Both the position numbers and the translations under genes were made by a program. This document shows, piece by piece, positions 1 through 9,840 of a stretch of DNA of 64,000 bases (the first letter of the stretch is position 1; every line of letters begins with the position of its first letter). The notes under the pieces were generated by a model. It was not told where the DNA came from and ran no database searches. It saw only the letters and a list, made by a program, of their open reading frames with translations. Origin of the DNA: Chrysemys picta bellii (lineage: Eukaryota > Chordata > Testudines > Emydidae); contig NC_088800.1 in NCBI RefSeq assembly GCF_011386835.1, positions 11,246,572 to 11,310,571 of the forward strand, written 5' to 3'.

Positions 1-600
1 CAGCCCTCTCTCCAGGTCTCATTGTGATTCCCCTTCTGCAGGACAGTCCTTCAAAGTCTTTCTGCGCAAGCAGCGTCAGGCAGTCCTCACACCCACCGCC
101 CTTACCCTATCTCTCCTGCAGTGACCCAAGCAGTCTTCTAGTCCAATGTCCCAAACAGTACCACTGCAGTTCACTGCCCCAAACAGTTAGTAGGGGATCC
201 CATGCCCGCTGTCTACTCTGGGTTCCAGTCCAGGGTCCTGTAGCAAGTGGTGAAGGTCTGTGGCTGCGCCCAGCTCACTCCGCTAGCCCCTGGACTACAT
301 CCTACCATGTTTCTCCAGTCCACCTAGTCAGACCCCACTTTCTCATGCCTACTAGGTCTCAGGGATTCCTATCTCCCTTCCTTCTCCCTTACTACAGAGA
401 GAGAGACTACAGGCTTTCCTCCCCCGCTTCATTGCCAGCTTCCTGGCTTTATAGGAGCCCCTGCCTGTTCCCTCAGAGGTGAGCTTTTCTCTAATCAAGG
501 CTCTCCAAACAGCCTAAATCTCCCTCCTTTGCTGCTTACTTGGCTGATTGGGCCTGCCTTGCCTTATTCAGTTCTCTCAGGACCGGCGTGGGGAGTACAC
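1..600. other. Pyrimidine-rich, repeat-like block, unclassified
   Basis: This block is rich in C and T and contains phrases such as 'gggttccagtccagggtcctgtag' style text that resemble an interspersed repeat seen in turtle genomes. I could not find its ends, inverted repeats or a coding domain. An open frame of about 150 codons runs through it (24-482), but its composition is Ser/Pro/Leu-rich and shows no domain, so I do not call it a gene. An LTR fragment is one possibility, without direct support. Confidence 0.25.
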
Positions 601-1541
601 ACCACCACAAGTCCCCAAGGAGGGATCTGGAAATCAAATGGGAGAGGAAGGGAACACTTAGCATGGACCCAGCACTTGTTAGCTTCAAAGCACTTTACCT
701 CATTTTTTTAAAAAGGTTACTCTTTTTTTTTTCCCTCGAGCATCAAAACAAAAACAGAAACCCAGTTTGGTTCAAGTTCTGGACTGACATTCAGCTCCTA
801 TTTCATTCTATCTGTGCTGCTTTGCCCACCTAACACGTCCTTGGCATTAAGTTGAAATATCACTTTGTCCTGCAGACACATGTTGAAAGGGGATGTGGAC
901 CGTTGGAAGGATCCAACTGCACAATTAAGATCTCAGTGATTTGTATAAGCATGATTCAAACTGGATCTCCTCCGTGTGTTTCCAAGTGGCAGGCTTTGCT
1001 TTATGACATTATGCATCATCTCTGTAAACGTACACACCAGGGCCCCTATCCTGACTCACTCTGTGCTCAGAGAGAACTCTTCTTGATATTAATGAAGCGT
1101 GCGAGGATAGGAGAAGATGCATAGTAAACAAGACGGGGAAATACTTCAGCAGCCCTACAGGGGAGCACATTTGGGGATGGTTTGGGTTTTTGCAAAATCT
1201 CACTGGTTGAGTTTAACAGCAGAAGTGTTGTGTTTGGGTTCACAAAGCCTTGCCGGTCAACTTTTAGTTTTGCCACACCAAAATTGAGGGTGATTGGAAT
1301 TTGGCTCCCATTTTATATGAACGCTCTAATCTCCCATCTCTCGACAGCCGTCTTCATTTTTCCTTCAACAGAGAACTAACTTTACAGTGGAGCATTCCTA
1401 TCCTGTTAAATGTGAACAGCAGCAAGTGAAGCAGTTAGCATTCAACCCCATGCAAATATTTTTTGGGGGGTGAGGGGGATTGTTTTTCTGTTGCGAGCAG
1501 AGCTAGCCCTTTGAAAAGGGGGATGATGCAGCTTTAATAAT
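601..1541. other. Unique-looking intergenic or intronic DNA
   Basis: I see no recognisable repeat, exon or RNA gene here. Short open frames on both strands are without domains. Confidence 0.4.

Positions 1542-1604
<63 letters not shown>
1542..1604 (+). repeat. (AAAG)n microsatellite
   Basis: About 63 bp of near-perfect tetranucleotide repeat (roughly 15-16 units of AAAG), read on the plus strand. A Phe/Leu/Ser-rich minus-strand frame overlapping it is only a translation of the repeat. Long pure tetranucleotide tracts are usually length-polymorphic. Confidence 0.97.
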
Positions 1605-3253
1605 GTGCCTCAGTTGTCTCGGCAGCTGATCAACAAAGGAGCAGTCGTGAGCTGTAACCTCTTGGAGCTGCAGTCTGGAACATGACACATGTCAGGCTAT
1701 GATAAATGGTGCGGAGTGTGTGCAATTTCAGGCGCAATGCCCTTGAGATGCGCAGGACCCCAATCGCAAATGTTATTGTTAAATTAAACCTTAAAGGAAG
1801 GATTGGAAAGGGGAGGGGTGGGTGTATATATAGATATATAAAAAATAAGAAATGCACAGAAGAAAGGAAAAAGGCAAGGTGAAGAGAGAAAACTTTCTGG
1901 TTTTCCTTTAATTGAATTGAGACCCTCCTCGGTCAGTCTGGCTGGGATATAGGAGAACTCGGTTCAGGATCCCCACTTCTATGGTAGTTTGTTACCTGTG
2001 ATCGGTAACAGTTTGATCATTAGGGATCAGCCAAAGCAGGTTGGGTTAAGTTTGGCAAAAATGGCACTGTAATTGTTTTGTTTTCCCACCTCCAAAGCAG
2101 GGATGATGCGTCAAGTCTAGGCATCATTTTATCCAGATTCCCCCCCCCAGTTTCGGACAGTTTTGAGAAATGGTTCTGGGATCCACTCATCACTCGAGGG
2201 TGGCGTGGGAGTGTTTGTTCTTTCTCTTTGGGCCAAACTTTAGTGTTTAACCACTGCACTGAGAAGGGCACAGCACATATGACTAGAACCCTGCCTGGGG
2301 AGCTCAGGGAGACGTTGTGCATCACAAATCCATAATCCCTCCCTGCGGAGTTAACCCAAGGGACGGGGGGAAACAGTACAGCTGCGTGTGGTGTCCCGCT
2401 CATCCGGTGCCGGTGCCCCCACTCCTTTGGTGGCTCCTGATGCCAGGAGTAGTGGCAATGAAGAAATATTATTTAAGCAGGATGCCGATGGCAATAGTGT
2501 GAGTGGTGAAATGGTAGGTGAGGAGGGGATGGAGCAAGAGCCTGCTAGTTGTGGAAGCAATGCGGGTGATTGAAGAAAGGAACATCCCCGTAGGCATTTC
2601 TTGCACTGCCTCTCTGAGCATCCTGGTGACACAGACTGCAGTGTCATTTTGCACAGGGCAGCCTCTTCCCCCCAGTGCAGCCAACTCATGGCCCTGCTCC
2701 CTCCCTGATAATCTCTCTCTTTGGGCTCTTACCATGCTTCCATCCCTATGGCATCTGTGCCATCCCAGCCCCCTCTGGAGCGCTGTGCACCCCCAGTGGC
2801 GCACTGTGATACTGCAATTGATCCAGGCCCTTCTGGAGGGAAGGTTTCTGGGCCCTATTGGCCCAGGCATTTGTGTAAGAACTTGTCATGATCTGTTCTT
2901 CCCTCCTTCCCTTCCTCTGGCCTTTCTATTGCATAGCTTTTCACGGCAAAGTCTCACTCTTCCATTTACAATCACAAAACTTTCTGATCCTGGCTCAGAC
3001 TGCTCAAAATCTTCCCTCTCCCTCCCCACCCCGCACCCCACTTAAGTGTAATTAGCATAAGCAATACAGGGAAATTCAGGTGGAATGGAATTATGCAGAG
3101 GAGGGGAAAGGACATTGAAAGGGGTGAGCTGCGGGGTGCTGGAAATTGTTCACAGGGAAATGTTTGCTTGACCAGCATCAGAGAAGAAAAGAAAGATGTA
3201 AATGAGCAATACCCAACATCAGCTAGAGAGGGAGATAGGGAAAGACTTTAAAC
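1605..3253. other. Unclassified DNA, moderately GC-rich from 2390 to 3050
   Basis: No family was recognised. From about 2388 to 2573 a plus-strand frame has an acidic, low-hydrophobicity composition (Gly/Glu/Ser-rich) that could be a decayed exon or chance. The adjacent frame 2518-3045 is Leu/Ser/Pro-rich. There is no domain, no clear splice pair and no conserved motif, so nothing is called as a gene. Confidence 0.35.
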
Positions 3254-3556
3254 CAGGGGTTGGCAACGTTTGGCACGCGGTTCACCAGGGTAAGCACCCT
3301 AGGAGGCTGGGCCAGTTTATTTACCTGCTGACACGGCAGGTCCAGCCGATCGCGGCCCCCACTGGCGGCGGTTCACCGTCCCGGGCCAATGGGGGTGGCG
3401 GGAAGCCACGGTCAGCACATCGCTCGCCCACGCCGCTTCCCGCCTCTCCCATTGGCCCGGGACGGCGAACCTGTGGAGGCGGCAAGTAAACAAACTGGTC
3501 CGGCTCGCCAGGGTGCTTACCCTGGCGAGCTGCGTGCCAGAGGTTGCCGACCCCTG
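3254..3556. mobile_element. Nonautonomous hAT-type palindromic element, CAGGGGTYGGCAAC ends
   Basis: The left end reads caggggttggcaac and the right end is its near-perfect inverse, gttgccgacccctg. The interior is itself largely self-complementary, with gtttatttacctgctga on one side and the inverse near 3487, and it carries GGCCAATGGG on one arm and CCCATTGGCC on the other. Ends of this form are typical of Charlie-like hAT elements. The flanking 8-mers (ctttaaac and gtctagct) do not match, so the TSD has decayed or an end has changed. Overlapping open frames are shadows of this element. Confidence 0.85.
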
Positions 3557-3900
3557 GTCTAGCTATATCCCAGAATTTCACTGGCCTACCCAGAATGCCT
3601 AGAACATGGAAGAATAGGTGGCATAGAGCTGACCATACTGGCTCTATAAAACCTGGGAATTCCTATCTTACTAAAGTAGGATCTCCATCCTCTTTGTGCC
3701 ACCAGAACCCAGGGCTAGGATCTGGCCCAATGTTTAGGAAGTGCTTTGAGCATGAAAAGCACTAGCTACAGAAAAAAAACAAATACTGTTGTTTTTAAAG
3801 GGCATCTTACTAACATGCTACAGCTTGTTTTGTACTTTTGGGTTGCCGTTGCCTAATGTCCAGGCAAAGTTAAGTCCTTTTCGGTCCTTTGGACAATTTC
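3557..3900. other. Unclassified spacer
   Basis: No recognisable feature between the hAT copy and the CR1 end. Confidence 0.4.
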
Positions 3901-3940
3901 ATAGAATCATAGAATATCAGGGTTGGAAGGGACCTCAGGA
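3901..3940 (-). mobile_element. CR1 LINE 3' end, very short fragment
   Basis: The stretch starts with atagaatcatagaatatcag and continues with gggttggaagggacctcagga. This is the reverse complement of the CR1 3' terminus, whose tail is an ATTCTATGAT-type short repeat. Only about 40 bp remain, consistent with the extreme 5' truncation usual for CR1. The better preserved copy at 59390 has the same text and extends further. Confidence 0.88.
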
Positions 3941-4046
3941 TTCTTGTTATTAAAGAAAATAGACACTAGGCTGAAAGGACCTTTATCATAACTATAAATA
4001 ATTCAATGCAGATGGATTTATGAAAAACAATGGGCAGATTTTGAGG

Positions 4047-4071
4047 GAGAGAGAGAGAGAGAGAGAGAGAG
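4047..4071 (+). repeat. (GA)n microsatellite
   Basis: About 12 GA units in a purine-rich stretch. It gives a spurious Ser/Leu repeat on the minus strand. Confidence 0.93.
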
Positions 4072-4743
4072 GAATGCTGTAGGGTTTGGATGAAGGGAAA
4101 AAACAGAACAGAAAGGGTGAGGAATGAAATTACAGAACTTGCTGAGGAAAACAGAAGTAAGAAGCTAACTGAAGAGGGAGACAATAATAGGGGGAAATGG
4201 GAAAAGCAAAGCTAACCTCTCAGGGATGAATCCAAAGCCTTGCACAGCTTATGTGCTTGGGTTACATGCTCTGGTGCTCCATGAAGAAAGAAATCTCCCC
4301 CCAGGTCATAGGACAGTTTCAGAGATACCCTGCAGCTGTCTCGCATGGCTGACGTGCAGCCTCCTCTCAAATGGACAAATGGAAGGTGGTTGCATATAAT
4401 CATGGGCACCTTGTCCCTGTCCTGAACCCTCTGATATATAATAAAGCAAATGACACTTCCCCCCAACGTAATATAACTCCCCAATTCCTAACTCTTCTAC
4501 GGGAAAATCACATTGACCCCTCAGTTTTCAGGGTCTAATACAGTTGGTAAGGTCCCACATCCAGCAGTTGGATTCAGTCTAGGAGTGCACCCTTTACATT
4601 ATTAAAGCCTAGACTTGAACTCATAGGCAGCATCTAATAGACATTTACTGCCTTTCATCTTGAACAAGCACTTTAGGAAATACATATATTTTGGGGAGAT
4701 GTGTGGTCTAACGTTTAAAAGGAAGCTGGAGATATAAGTACTA
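4072..4743. other. Unclassified DNA
   Basis: No repeat family, exon or RNA gene is recognised between the GA tract and the Penelope-like fragment. Confidence 0.4.
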
Positions 4744-4835
4744 TGCATCTGAAGAAGTGGGGTTTTTTATCCACGAAAGCTTATGCCCAAATAAATGTTA
4801 GTCTTCAAGGTGCCACCAGACTCCTTGTTGTTTTT
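4744..4835 (+). mobile_element. Penelope-like element 3' terminal fragment with hammerhead-like hairpin
   Basis: The fragment runs from tgcatctgaagaagtgg to ccttgttgttttt. Three further copies of the same end lie in this window (5011, 36256 and 42903). The longest one carries coding sequence upstream that matches the C-terminal GIY-YIG-associated region of PLEs, which fixes the family. A 42-nt stem-loop at 4745-4786 has GCAT/ATGC outer pairing, CTGAAGA, a GTGG/CCAC stem and GAA-AGCT-T, the arrangement of a hammerhead core. The 5' part of the element is missing. Confidence 0.8.
4745..4786 (+). ncRNA. Hammerhead-ribozyme-like motif in PLE end
   Basis: Seen: GCAT (4745-4748), CTGAAGA (4749-4755, fits CUGANGA), one extra A (4756), GTGG (4757-4760), a loop, CCAC (4771-4774), GAA (4775-4777), AGCT (4778-4781), T (4782) and ATGC (4783-4786). 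GCAT pairs with ATGC as stem I, GTGG with CCAC as stem II, and AGCT is self-complementary, so stem III could form between two molecules. PLEs are known to encode minimal hammerheads. Activity of this decayed copy is inference. Confidence 0.6.
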
Positions 4836-4844
4836 AAGTTCTAT

Positions 4845-4990
4845 CCCCAACACTGCCATCAACACACTATGGAATCTCAGGGAAGGCATTTGACTTCTCC
4901 GTGCTTCAGTTTCCCATCTGCATAATTCACAGGGGTGATGTGAGGTTGAACTCAGTAATGTTTCTAAGAGCTTTAGGATCCCAGATAGAA
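4845..4990 (+). mobile_element. MIR-like tRNA-SINE fragment
   Basis: The order 'catttgacttctccgtgcttcag', 'tttcccatctgcataat' then 'ttctaagagctttaggatc' follows the MIR core and 3' region (gacctcagtttcc, catctgtaaaat, taaagcgctt). It is strongly diverged, as expected for an old amniote SINE. Boundaries are approximate. Confidence 0.55.
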
Positions 4991-5010
4991 TGTGCTGCAG
5001 AATGAATTTT

Positions 5011-5323
5011 AACACCATTAATTTGGGCTTGAATAGGGACTGGGAGTGGCTGGCTCATTACAAAAGCAGCTTTGCCTCTCCTGGAATTGACACCTCCTCA
5101 TCTATTATTGGGAGTGGACCACATCCACCTTGATCGAATTGGCCCTGTCAACACTGGTTCTCCACTTGCGAGGTAACTCCCTTCTCTTCATGTGTCATTA
5201 TATAATGCCTGCATCTGTAACTTTCACTCCATGCATCTGAAGAAGTGGTTTTTTACCCATGAAAGCTCATGCCCAAATACATCTGTTAGTCTTTAAGGTG
5301 CCACCAGACTCCTTGTTGTTTTT
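5011..5323 (+). mobile_element. Penelope-like element 3' fragment with terminal coding remnant
   Basis: The left part encodes the last residues of the PLE protein in one frame (NTINLGLNRDWEWLAHYK), matching the copy at 36256 (DTIRLGLNTDWEWLGHYK). A non-coding 3' region follows, ending in the shared hammerhead-like hairpin (5233-5272) and a ccttgttgttttt terminus. The copy is 5'-truncated and sits only 175 bp downstream of another copy of the same end in the same orientation. This could reflect two insertions or a remnant of the tandem arrangement PLEs often show. Confidence 0.82.
5233..5272 (+). ncRNA. Hammerhead-ribozyme-like motif in PLE end
   Basis: The layout is GCAT, CTGAAGA, A, GTGG, loop, CCAT, GAA, AGCT, C, ATGC. 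Stem II has one G-U wobble. The nucleotide before the stem I 3' strand is C, the base usually preferred at the cleavage position (H17). This makes it the copy closest to a workable core at that site. Confidence 0.58.
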
Positions 5324-5504
5324 GTGATCTAATTTCAGTTGCTGATGATTTATGACATGCAAGAGACCAGGCAAAATAAGCTGGTGGTCCCATCTGGCCC
5401 TGGACTCTCTGGTTTCTCTGGCCGCCATCACTGCAGTAGCTGAGTAATTCACTATTTTTAAGACACTTACCCTCCCGGCAGCCATGAGGGGCAGGGCAGT
5501 TGTT

Positions 5505-5800
5505 CCCATTGTACAGAGGGAAAACTAAGGCACAAAGGAGACATCCACACCGTGATAAAAAACTCATCACACCAAGTCTCAGCCCAGGTCAGCAGACTCA
5601 GGCTTGCAGGGCTAAAATTAGCAATGTAGACGCTGCGAGACCCTTTCTGGGATCTCAGAGCATGAGCATCTACATCACTCTTTTCAGCCCCGCGAGCCGG
5701 AGCCAGCTGCTGCCCATTTATTGCAGCGCAGACATATCCAAACAGGCTGAGTGACTGGCCCAAGGTCGCACAGGAAGCCTGTAGCAGAGGAAAGCAGGCT
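5505..5800 (-). mobile_element. MIR-like SINE interrupted by a nonautonomous insertion
   Basis: The left flank (cccattgtacagagggaaaactaaggcac) and right flank (gagtgactggcccaaggtcgcacaggaag) are adjacent pieces of a reverse-oriented MIR-type SINE, in which a 'ctgaggca' segment is normally followed closely by 'aagtgacttgcccaaggtcac'. Here they are split by about 195 bp of unrelated DNA. Confidence 0.65.
5541..5735. mobile_element. MITE-like insertion inside the MIR
   Basis: The left end (acatccacaccgtgataaaa) is an imperfect inverse of the right end (ttattgcagcgcagacata). The interior contains 'agcccaggtcagcagactcaggcttgcagggct', a phrase typical of a 'tgtctacactgcaataaaa' repeat common in turtles. 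It splits the MIR, so it inserted later. The exact TSD was not resolved. Confidence 0.55.
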
Positions 5801-6402
5801 GCTGCTCTCTGAGGCTTCAGCCCAAGCAATCTCAGCATCCTCGCCTGCTTCAGAGCTGTCTCAGCTGAGTCCACCACCATGAAGCCAGCTCAGCTCAGCT
5901 TTACCTACCAGCTTGAAGCCATCCACTTTCTTGAAGCTGCCTCTGCAGAAAGGGATTAGTTGGATATAGGAACCTTAAAAGACTCCTTACCACCAGAGCA
6001 GTGGTCCCAGTGAAAGAAAAATACAAACACATACCTCCCCACAACCTGCTCCAGGCTCCCCTTACCTAACTGTGCCTGGCTGCAGTCTCACTCAGGGTGA
6101 CCCTTCACCCCAGGCTCATTTGGTACAGTTCTCTTGTCCTTTCATTTCCCAACAGGAATGATAGCATTTTATTGTCCTCCCCCAAACTCAAAACTTAACT
6201 TTAACCAAAGTGCCCCTCAACTGTCAGATAACTGAAATGCAAATGAGGCCTGGCCCATTCAGTCATTTCCCCTTGCTCACCAACAGATGCCAGCAGAGAA
6301 TTCCCTCCCCACCTAGAGTTCTCATGCAGCTTTGGGCTATTCTTCTTCTTATTCTCCAACAGCTGTTAATAGTGAGCTACCTACTGTCTAGGGCTTCAGG
6401 CC
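5801..6402. other. Unclassified DNA
   Basis: No feature recognised. It ends in the left copy of the TSD of the next element. Confidence 0.4.
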
Positions 6403-6524
6403 TAGGGTGACCAGATGTCCCGATTTTATAGGGACAGTCCCGATTTTTGGGTCTTTTTCTTATATAGGCTCTTATTACCCCCCACCCTGTCCTGATTTTT
6501 CACACTTGCTGTCTGGTTACCCTA
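6403..6524. mobile_element. 122-bp hAT-type MITE (TAGGGTGACCAGA ends) with perfect 8-bp TSD
   Basis: The ends read tagggtgaccaga and the inverse tctggttaccct(a). The 8-bp flank ttcaggcc occurs directly before (6395-6402) and directly after (6525-6532) the element. The interior holds inverted copies of 'cccgatttt' flanking 'gggtctttttcttatataggctc'. An 8-bp duplication is the hAT hallmark. The element is too short to encode anything, so it must have been moved by a transposase from elsewhere. Confidence 0.88.
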
Positions 6525-6532
6525 TTCAGGCC

Positions 6533-9500
6533 ACAGGGCTTATAGGTGGGCTATCTGGCACTTCTCTACTTGTGAAAAAAGTGTCCTTAGGGACTCTTGC
6601 ACGTCTTAACCCAATGACATCTCCATTCACAGAAGAACGCCACATAACTTGGTGCTAAAAACTTAATTCAAAGCTGCTCCAGCAAGAAGAGCATTCCTTA
6701 CTGAATCAACAAAACCAGACTTGGCTTTCTTTGGATGTCTCACACGCAAGTACTGACCACGGCTGAAGTTACCATGAGGTCTAACAAAATGCCAATCCAA
6801 GGAAGTATGACTTTGTCTCTCCCGGGTAAACTGGGAAGAGAGCTTTGTCCTAGCATCTCTTTTATGTGTTCGTACAACAACCACCACAATGTGGGCCCAA
6901 TCCTGAAATTGTTACAGGAGTGCTCTATATCTGAAGATCTGTAAATAGTTAATAAACAAGGTGACAGTAGATGGCACCCAAATTATATAGCATAGTTCTT
7001 GGGTTTTATAGGACGAATAAAACATGTGTTCTGCACTGCAAACAGCCTCTTTTGTGCAGCTCTTTGCATAGAGCTCTGTACTAAACCTATTAAACCATCA
7101 GGACCTCTGCTCAGTTGGATGTGACTAGGCCAGTCTAGCTGTATAAAACTCAGCAGTAGTACTTTGTTGATTTATTAAACGTGGATTAATCAAATCCCTC
7201 ACACAGTTAGGCTTGCCCAGATAGTCACAGAGGAGAAGAATTTTCTTAGGATATTCATTTTGGGCTGAGGCCAATGGGAGCTGAGCTCTTTCGGAAATCT
7301 GGCCCCTGAAGGATGGACTCAGACATATGATACAATATGTTGTCTAAGAGCAAACACTTCAGCTGATTAATACAGGCAAAAGAAACCCCATGTTGAATGC
7401 AGTGTTGTGTCAGATGGCAGTGGTGGAATGTCAGTGGTATTCACACTGCAAAGCAGTCTGGAAAGTCTGTGGCTGCTCTCCGTTTCGGATCTGTCCTTTT
7501 TCTCTGACGTCTTCCCTCCATCTTTTCTAGAATATTTTCCCCCAAAGGGTCTTCCCCTCCCTCTTTTTTTCTGGAGTTTGTAACAAATGTGAAATCCAGG
7601 ACACGGCACCTGCAGTCCTTGGAAGAAGTAGCCTCTTCATCATTTAAACTACAGCTTGGGGGACCAGTGTTATTTCTTATAGTTTTAAAGCCCTGAAGCA
7701 AAGGAAACAGTTTAAATGCTGCTAGTTCTGAAATGTACATCTGTAAACCAGAAGACATTTTAAAACTACCCCAAAGACCCACAAGGACCTGGAACTAAAC
7801 CTAACCTAGACAAAAATGATATTATGGGCATTTTTTGTAGCCCAGTCTGAATTAAAAGAGTAAAGGAGGTTCATTAGGAGAGTTGTTTCAGGGGTGGGAG
7901 TGGGAGGCAAAGCTTGTAGGAGCAAAAGAAAATACCTTTACTCCTACTCTGTGGTTGAATGTCTTCTCCATTGCCCATTTCCTTGCTTACAGCACCATGA
8001 CTGTCCCCCAGAACTCCAACACCCATTTATTTTCCATCCACAGCCTACCCACCTGAAGCTGCATTAATACAGGGCCATTTCAGCAAGCAAGGAACATCAA
8101 CAGGCTCTGGGGACATAGAAGGGAAAACTAGCCTCAGAGGACACTGAACATGGAAGACAAGCTTGTTGTGAAGTAGGGAGGACATGATACCTTGGCGAGG
8201 AAATGAGTGATAAGGAAGAAGGGGATAGTATGAGAAGAGTGGGGGCTAGTTATTCCCAGAGGCTGGCTTTTGCTCTGTATGATTCTCATATATTTTAGTT
8301 TTGTTACGAGAAAGATGTTCAGTGAGTTACTGAATGGAGTTCCATGTATTACTGGAGGAGATTTCTGGCATGGTTAACTAGCACCTGTGTAACCCCAGTT
8401 TCTTCAAATTATATCCATATAGACACCTCTGCAAATCTGTTGTCTTCTATGACTTTGCTAGATCCCAAGCAGTTACACCTTTGCTAATAATTCTATTCAT
8501 GATGCGCAAGAAGGAATAAGAACCCAGTTGCTATTTCTTAGCTGTATTGGTTCTGGAGAGATGGGAGGTGTCAACAGCCCTAGGAGTTTGCTTTGGTCAC
8601 TGAAGTTAGCAAGTATGGTTGAAATACACAGAGCATCTGCTGAGTAGGAGGGAGCCATTGTTACATAGTCACTATCCAGAGTAGAATTGCACGTTAAAGG
8701 CATGCACATGGCATCTATTGCTACAGCAACTGAGTGCACTGTAAACGGACACTGAGAAGACCATTCATGAAAGGCAGAGCAGCTACAGCTTTGGGTCTGG
8801 TCAGAGGTCTATGAAGGACACCTGAGTCCATCTCTGCTATGCTTTCGGGGATGGTCTATAGAAGGGAGCTATATAGTGTGAGCAGGAGGGGCAGGATGAG
8901 AGGAAGCTCTCCAGCCTGGAGGGAAGAGAACAACCCAGCATGGGGCGTGGGAGGCTTGACTTACATCTGTAAATAATGGAGAAACAAAAGTAGAAGTCCA
9001 GGGAGAAATCATACTCCTCTCCTTCTGCTTAGCTAGGCACTGTTGGAAGAGTGCATTGGTCTTCTGCTAAACATTGCATCATTCCCACTAAGTACAATTG
9101 TCTCCCAATGGGTAAAGAATGGAAAACTTACTTTAGTTTATCTGTGCGATGTGGAGATAACAGTACAGAACTGGTCAGAAAAGCAAAGATGAAATTCTAT
9201 CTAAATTGGATTATGGGTGCATTTATTTTTACTTAAGGAAGGTTTTGAACTGATTTCCCCTTTACTTGCTATGCACAAAAAAAATGTTGAGAATTGAACA
9301 GTTATGTTAATAAGAAAAAGAAATCCTTGAAAAATAATTGGACTGAAACATCTCCAAGTAAGATTAGCTTTAAATCTTCTTAAGGACCAACAGAGGCTCT
9401 TGCAACCAAAAGTTATTTCATTAGATTGACACTGCATATTCAATACTCAATCTGCTGACTTAATTCAATCATCTTTGGTTAGAAGGGGCAGTTTTCGAGG

Positions 9501-9747
9501 AATATGTATTAATGACAGTAAATTGGTTTGGAATTAGAATTCAACAATCAATAAAAAATACAGAATATTAAGTGTTCCTCCAAACCCCAATCAAACCATA
9601 TTCAAATGCGTTAAAGGGAGAATGTCAGGTCACCAGGCCCAAAATACAACCGGTTAAGTCCTCCATTACAGCACCCAGCCAAGGAAATGACAGTCTTAAC
9701 TTTAGCAAACTTTGAGGGAAAATAATTTCTGTCCAAAACAAAGTAAG
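6533..9747. other. Long unique-looking stretch
   Basis: I recognise no transposon end, satellite, exon or RNA gene. Minus-strand frame 6663-6887 (74 codons) has a protein-like composition and ends in residues such as FVDSVRNALLAGAALN. It lacks a known domain and any neighbouring exon, so it is left uncalled. Confidence 0.4.
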
Positions 9748-9840
9748 GGCTTGTTTACATGGAGCAGCAGTTTGGTCTATGGGGGTATGAACTGTAGATG
9801 TATTGTGCTTTTACTGCCCTATGTAGACCTTGCAGGTGCT
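9748..9840. mobile_element. Short MITE-like repeat with 'gtctaca' ends
   Basis: It begins gggcttgtttacatgga and ends with gccctatgtagaccttgca, whose inverse is tgcaaggtctacatagggc. The ends resemble those of the elements near 28596 and 50226 (gggcttgtctacac). It is heavily diverged and family assignment is tentative. Confidence 0.45.

Noticed and set aside
24..482. 152-codon open frame at the left edge
   Set aside because: Ser/Pro/Leu-rich translation of a pyrimidine-rich block, without domain or splice context.
2388..2573. Acidic 61-codon frame that looks exon-like
   Set aside because: Composition is suggestive but there is no domain, no partner exon and no clear splice signals. A decayed gene or chance cannot be separated from sequence alone.
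6663..6887. Minus-strand 74-codon frame with protein-like composition
   Set aside because: I could not match it to any family, and one short frame is expected by chance in this much DNA. A translated search would settle it.
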